Source: Synechococcus sp. NB0720_010 (GTDB lineage Bacteria > Cyanobacteriota > Cyanobacteriia > PCC-6307 > Cyanobiaceae). From it: a stretch of 64,000 nt of DNA. The translations under genes and the position numbers were made by a program. This document shows positions 61,093-64,000 of the stretch, piece after piece (the first letter of the stretch is position 1; every line of letters begins with the position of its first letter). The stretch is taken from the NCBI RefSeq assembly GCF_023078835.1, contig NZ_CP090898.1:2172045-2236044 (forward strand). The letters run 5' to 3'. The notes beneath the pieces are model-generated. The model did not search any database, was not told the origin of the DNA, and saw only the letters and a list, made by a program, of their open reading frames with translations.

Positions 61093-64000
61093 TTAGCCTC
61101 CAAACTGTTGTTGATAAAGGGCGTAGTAGCGACCTGATTGGGCCATTAATTCTTCATGAGTGCCTACGGAGTCGATGCGGCTGTTGTGCATCAGGACAAT
61201 TTGATCGGCATGAATCAATGTGGAGAGTCGGTGGGTGATCATCAGTAGGGTGCGGCCTTTGGCGTGGCTTCGAAGATTCCTCACAACCTGCTGTTCTGTA
61301 TCCACATCGAGGGCACTTGTGGCCTCATCCAAAATCATCAAATTGGGGTTTTGCAGCAGCATTCGAGCCAGGGCAATCCGTTGCCGTTGTCCACCAGATA
61401 GACCTCCTCCCTTTTCTCCAACCGGAGTGCTGTAGCCATAGGGAAGTCCCATGATGAAGTCGTGGGCACAGGCAAGGCGTGCCGCTTCTACCACCTGATC
61501 CGTTGCGGCTTCCGGATCGGCTACGGCGATGTTGGAGTAGATCGAACCTTCGAATAGCAGGCAGTCCTGTGGAATAAATCCCAGCTGCCTGCGTAGGGAG
61601 TAGAGCTCAACCTTGCTGACATCCAGGCCGTCAATGAGTACTTTTCCTCGGCTTGGTTCATAGAGCCTGGGAATCAACTTGAGCAGGGTGCTCTTGCCGC
61701 AGCCGCTTTGCCCTACCAGACCCGTAAAGCTGCCCTTGGGAATCGTCAAGCTCACCCCGGACAGCTGTCCGCCACTGGTGGCTCCGTAACTAAAGCTCAC
61801 CTGATCGAAGCGAATCGTCCCTTCGATTGGGGGCATGCTGATGTTCGCGTCTTCGATGTCCTCGGTTTCTAGGGGTTGGTTCACCAGATCCCCGAGCCGT
61901 TCCACGGCTAGAGAGACCTCCTGGAAGTTCTGCCAGGTGCCAGCTAGGCGCAGGATCGGTTGGGTCACATAGCCGCTGATGATCCGAAACGCGATCAGAC
62001 CGCCCAGTGTCAGCTGGTTCTGCAGAACCAGCCATGCCCCCACGGTGATCACCAGAATGTTGCTGCTTTTATTGATCAACTGCAGGGCGTTGGAGCTGGC
62101 CGTGTTGGCTAGAACCGAGCGAAATCCCTTGTTGATGCCATCGAGGTGCCGGTCTTCCCAGTTCCGCCTTGTCGTCAACTCACTGTTTTGCACCTTCACG
62201 GTCTGGATGCCGTTTAGCACTTCCACCATGTAGGACTGGGTTCTTGAGTACGCCTCAGCACGCTGCCGGATCAGGTGCTGGGTAATCGGTGTCAGGCCAA
62301 GGATGACTAGCAGTAGTAGTGGAATACTTCCAAGGATGATGCCGGCAAGAATCGGCGAGTAGAAAAACATCACCCCGAAGTAGAGCATCGCAAACAGTGC
62401 ATCGAGGACCACCGTGAGTGCAGTGCCAGTAAGGAAGCTCCGAATCTTGTCGAGTTCATTGAGGCGGCTGGCCAGCTCGCCTACGGGATGCTTTTCGAAA
62501 TAGCGAATATTGAGCCTCAGTAGGCGAGAAATAATTGCCGAGCCCAGGCTGATATCAACCCTGTTGGAGATCTCCATGAACTGGAAGGTGCGCAGATTAC
62601 TGAAGATCAGTTCCAGAACCATTAGCAGCACCATCACCACCGCAAAGCCGCCGAGCGCATTCACCGAACCCTGGCCAATGACCCGGTCGATGATCTGTTG
62701 AAAGAGCAGTGGTGTCGCCAGGGCAAAGAGTTGCGCCAGAAAGCTCGAGATGAAGACCTCCACAAGTCCAACCTTGTAGCGGCTCAGGAAGGGCAGCACC
62801 CAGCTCAGGCCAAAGCGCTGCTGTGGTGTATGCCGGCCCGCGCTGATGGTCACAGCCTTTAGATCCGAACCGAACCGCTCGCTCAGGACCTCACCATTGA
62901 GTCGTTCAGCCTTGGTGTTGGGGTTGAGAATTAACAGGCCGGATCCATTGGCTTCAATAATGAGGCTCGGATTTTGCTGGGGATCCAGAATCACGGCAGG
63001 CGTGGGCAGACGGCTGGCATCGGCAGCCCGAAACGTCACGATTCGCCCGGCCAGCCCGAATTGATCCGCCACGCTCACCAGCTTTTCCAGGCTGAGGTTC
63101 TGTTCGCTGGCGGCGAGAAAATGTCCTGCTTTGCGCAGGTTGTCTCTCCGCATGGGTAGCCCGTAGAACTGGGCCAGCATCGTGAGCACAGCGGTATGGC
63201 ACTCCGCCGCCGTACCGCCACCCACGGGGCGAAACCCGAGTTGTCGGATCTGCTGAGCAAGGCTTGGTTGCTGTTGCTCCAGTGCTGTGGTCTGGCTGTC
63301 GGGCGCTGCGTTGGTCGGGGCGTCCCCACGGTCAATCGGTCGTAGCCCGGCGGTGCGTCTGGAGTGCTCTTCCTTGGGATGTTCAGCGTCGCTCCAGATC
63401 AGAACGCGCGGCTTCTCCTCACCCAGGAAGCAGCGAATCGCCTCCGATGTGACCAGCTGTCCGTAATGAAACCCTTTTGTGGAGCGATCGGCATAAATTA
63501 GTGGTCCTTTTGGTTCGCTTTTTGGTGGTGGATCTCCTGTGGGCAATATCTGCCAGCGCCGCAGGTAGATCTCCGGAGTCTGCTGGTCCTCTGGCACATT
63601 GATCCCGTAGCCCTGGATGTATTTCTGGATCAGCGGTAGTTCACTCGGGGAGAGGCCGCTGCGTAAATGATCTAGAACTGCTTCCTCCAGTTTTGGATCC
63701 AAGGGCAGCGTGCCGAGCACGATGGCTTCGCAGTCTGTGGAGGCCATCAGCTCCTCCCCCAGGTCGCTGTTCAGCAGGGTCAGGGCACCGCAGAGATAGG
63801 GACTCTCCGGTCGCAGCACGGTGTGGCTGCCGAACCAGCGATCGGGATCCAGCAGCCGGCAATGCCCTTCCACCACCAGCAGCACTTCGGGACTTGAGCC
63901 ACTGGTCTGCAAGACCGATCCTGCGGGGAATCGGCGATGGTCACAACCCAGTTGTTGTGCCAGAGCGCGCAAGGCATCTGCATTTGCCGTTGTGAGTTGC
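61093..64000 (-). CDS. ABC exporter with nucleotide-binding-like and C39-like domains, 5' end beyond window
   Basis: At least 969 residues; the frame is open to the window edge, so the true start lies off the right side. The first part resembles a cyclic-nucleotide-binding-like domain (FPAGSVLQTSGSSPEVLLVVEGHCRLLD). Then comes a C39-like peptidase domain (GGTAAECHTAVLTMLAQFYGLPM, with Cys) whose usual downstream His is missing. Six membrane helices follow, then the ATPase: GLVGQSGCGKSTLLKLIPRL, LSGGQRQRIALARML, MILDEATSALD. A type I exporter, like those for bacteriocins and RTX proteins. Confidence 0.9.
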   Translation of the reverse strand, partial: QLTTANADALRALAQQLGCDHRRFPAGSVLQTSGSSPEVLLVVEGHCRLLDPDRWFGSHTVLRPESPYLCGALTLLNSDLGEELMASTDCEAIVLGTLPLDPKLEEAVLDHLRSGLSPSELPLIQKYIQGYGINVPEDQQTPEIYLRRWQILPTGDPPPKSEPKGPLIYADRSTKGFHYGQLVTSEAIRCFLGEEKPRVLIWSDAEHPKEEHSRRTAGLRPIDRGDAPTNAAPDSQTTALEQQQPSLAQQIRQLGFRPVGGGTAAECHTAVLTMLAQFYGLPMRRDNLRKAGHFLAASEQNLSLEKLVSVADQFGLAGRIVTFRAADASRLPTPAVILDPQQNPSLIIEANGSGLLILNPNTKAERLNGEVLSERFGSDLKAVTISAGRHTPQQRFGLSWVLPFLSRYKVGLVEVFISSFLAQLFALATPLLFQQIIDRVIGQGSVNALGGFAVVMVLLMVLELIFSNLRTFQFMEISNRVDISLGSAIISRLLRLNIRYFEKHPVGELASRLNELDKIRSFLTGTALTVVLDALFAMLYFGVMFFYSPILAGIILGSIPLLLLVILGLTPITQHLIRQRAEAYSRTQSYMVEVLNGIQTVKVQNSELTTRRNWEDRHLDGINKGFRSVLANTASSNALQLINKSSNILVITVGAWLVLQNQLTLGGLIAFRIISGYVTQPILRLAGTWQNFQEVSLAVERLGDLVNQPLETEDIEDANISMPPIEGTIRFDQVSFSYGATSGGQLSGVSLTIPKGSFTGLVGQSGCGKSTLLKLIPRLYEPSRGKVLIDGLDVSKVELYSLRRQLGFIPQDCLLFEGSIYSNIAVADPEAATDQVVEAARLACAHDFIMGLPYGYSTPVGEKGGGLSGGQRQRIALARMLLQNPNLMILDEATSALDVDTEQQVVRNLRSHAKGRTLLMITHRLSTLIHADQIVLMHNSRIDSVGTHEELMAQSGRYYALYQQQFGG

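Overview
The window is a gene-dense, high-GC stretch of a cyanobacterial chromosome. It carries photosystem II genes psbD and psbC, the assembly factors ycf4 and ycf39, the cytochrome b6f subunit petM, a CpcS/CpeS-type phycobilin lyase, a thioredoxin reductase-thioredoxin fusion (NTRC) and the cell-division gene zipN/ftn2. Compactness, gene neighbourhoods and protein styles point to the picocyanobacterial Synechococcus/Cyanobium lineage. The many toxin-antitoxin (TA) modules are more like the coastal or brackish/freshwater branches than oligotrophic strains. The species assignment is inference. All identifications come from reading translations by eye; no database search was run.

Layout. 0-17.7 kb is mostly housekeeping: ispF (cut by the window edge), a VapBC pair, NfeD/SPFH, trmD, a phycobilin lyase, era, a Bax-inhibitor-like membrane protein, the ffh-rpsP-phoH cluster, zipN, pdhA, an HDAC-family hydrolase, a group 2 sigma factor, nnr and mnmA. 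17.7-22.7 kb is an accessory zone with HepT/MntA, a Phd/Doc-type pair whose toxin has an in-frame stop, an MNT/HEPN pair and HicAB. The last two lie between related repeats, one of which contains the 3' end of a lost hicB. ferredoxin-cobQ sits inside this zone. 23-25 kb has maf and three small exported proteins. 25-29.4 kb has lower GC and holds two autotransporter-barrel genes whose C-terminal halves are identical over about 863 bp but whose N-terminal halves differ. 29.4-31.8 kb has an MCE protein with a membrane partner and another HEPN/MNT pair.

31.8-44 kb returns to core genes (psbC/psbD, ycf4, a cyclophilin, ilvN, trm1, petM, ycf39), followed by a run of very small proteins and two paralogues of an unknown family. 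44-58.5 kb contains infA, NTRC, a helicase, the three-gene pnt transhydrogenase operon, dxr coupled to a ferredoxin-like gene, a DUF368 transporter, a sodium symporter and cysS. 58.7-64 kb has an AraC-type regulator facing a DUF6447-like small protein and a type I secretion pair (HlyD plus an ABC exporter with nucleotide-binding-like and degenerate C39 domains), open at the window edge.

Working together: psbD/psbC, ycf4, ycf39 and petM serve photosynthetic complexes; pnt, NTRC and the ferredoxin-like proteins handle NADPH and thiol redox; ispF and dxr are two steps of the MEP isoprenoid pathway. ffh, rpsP, trmD, era, mnmA, trm1, infA and cysS serve translation and protein targeting. No tRNA, rRNA, CRISPR array, transposase or integrase was recognised.
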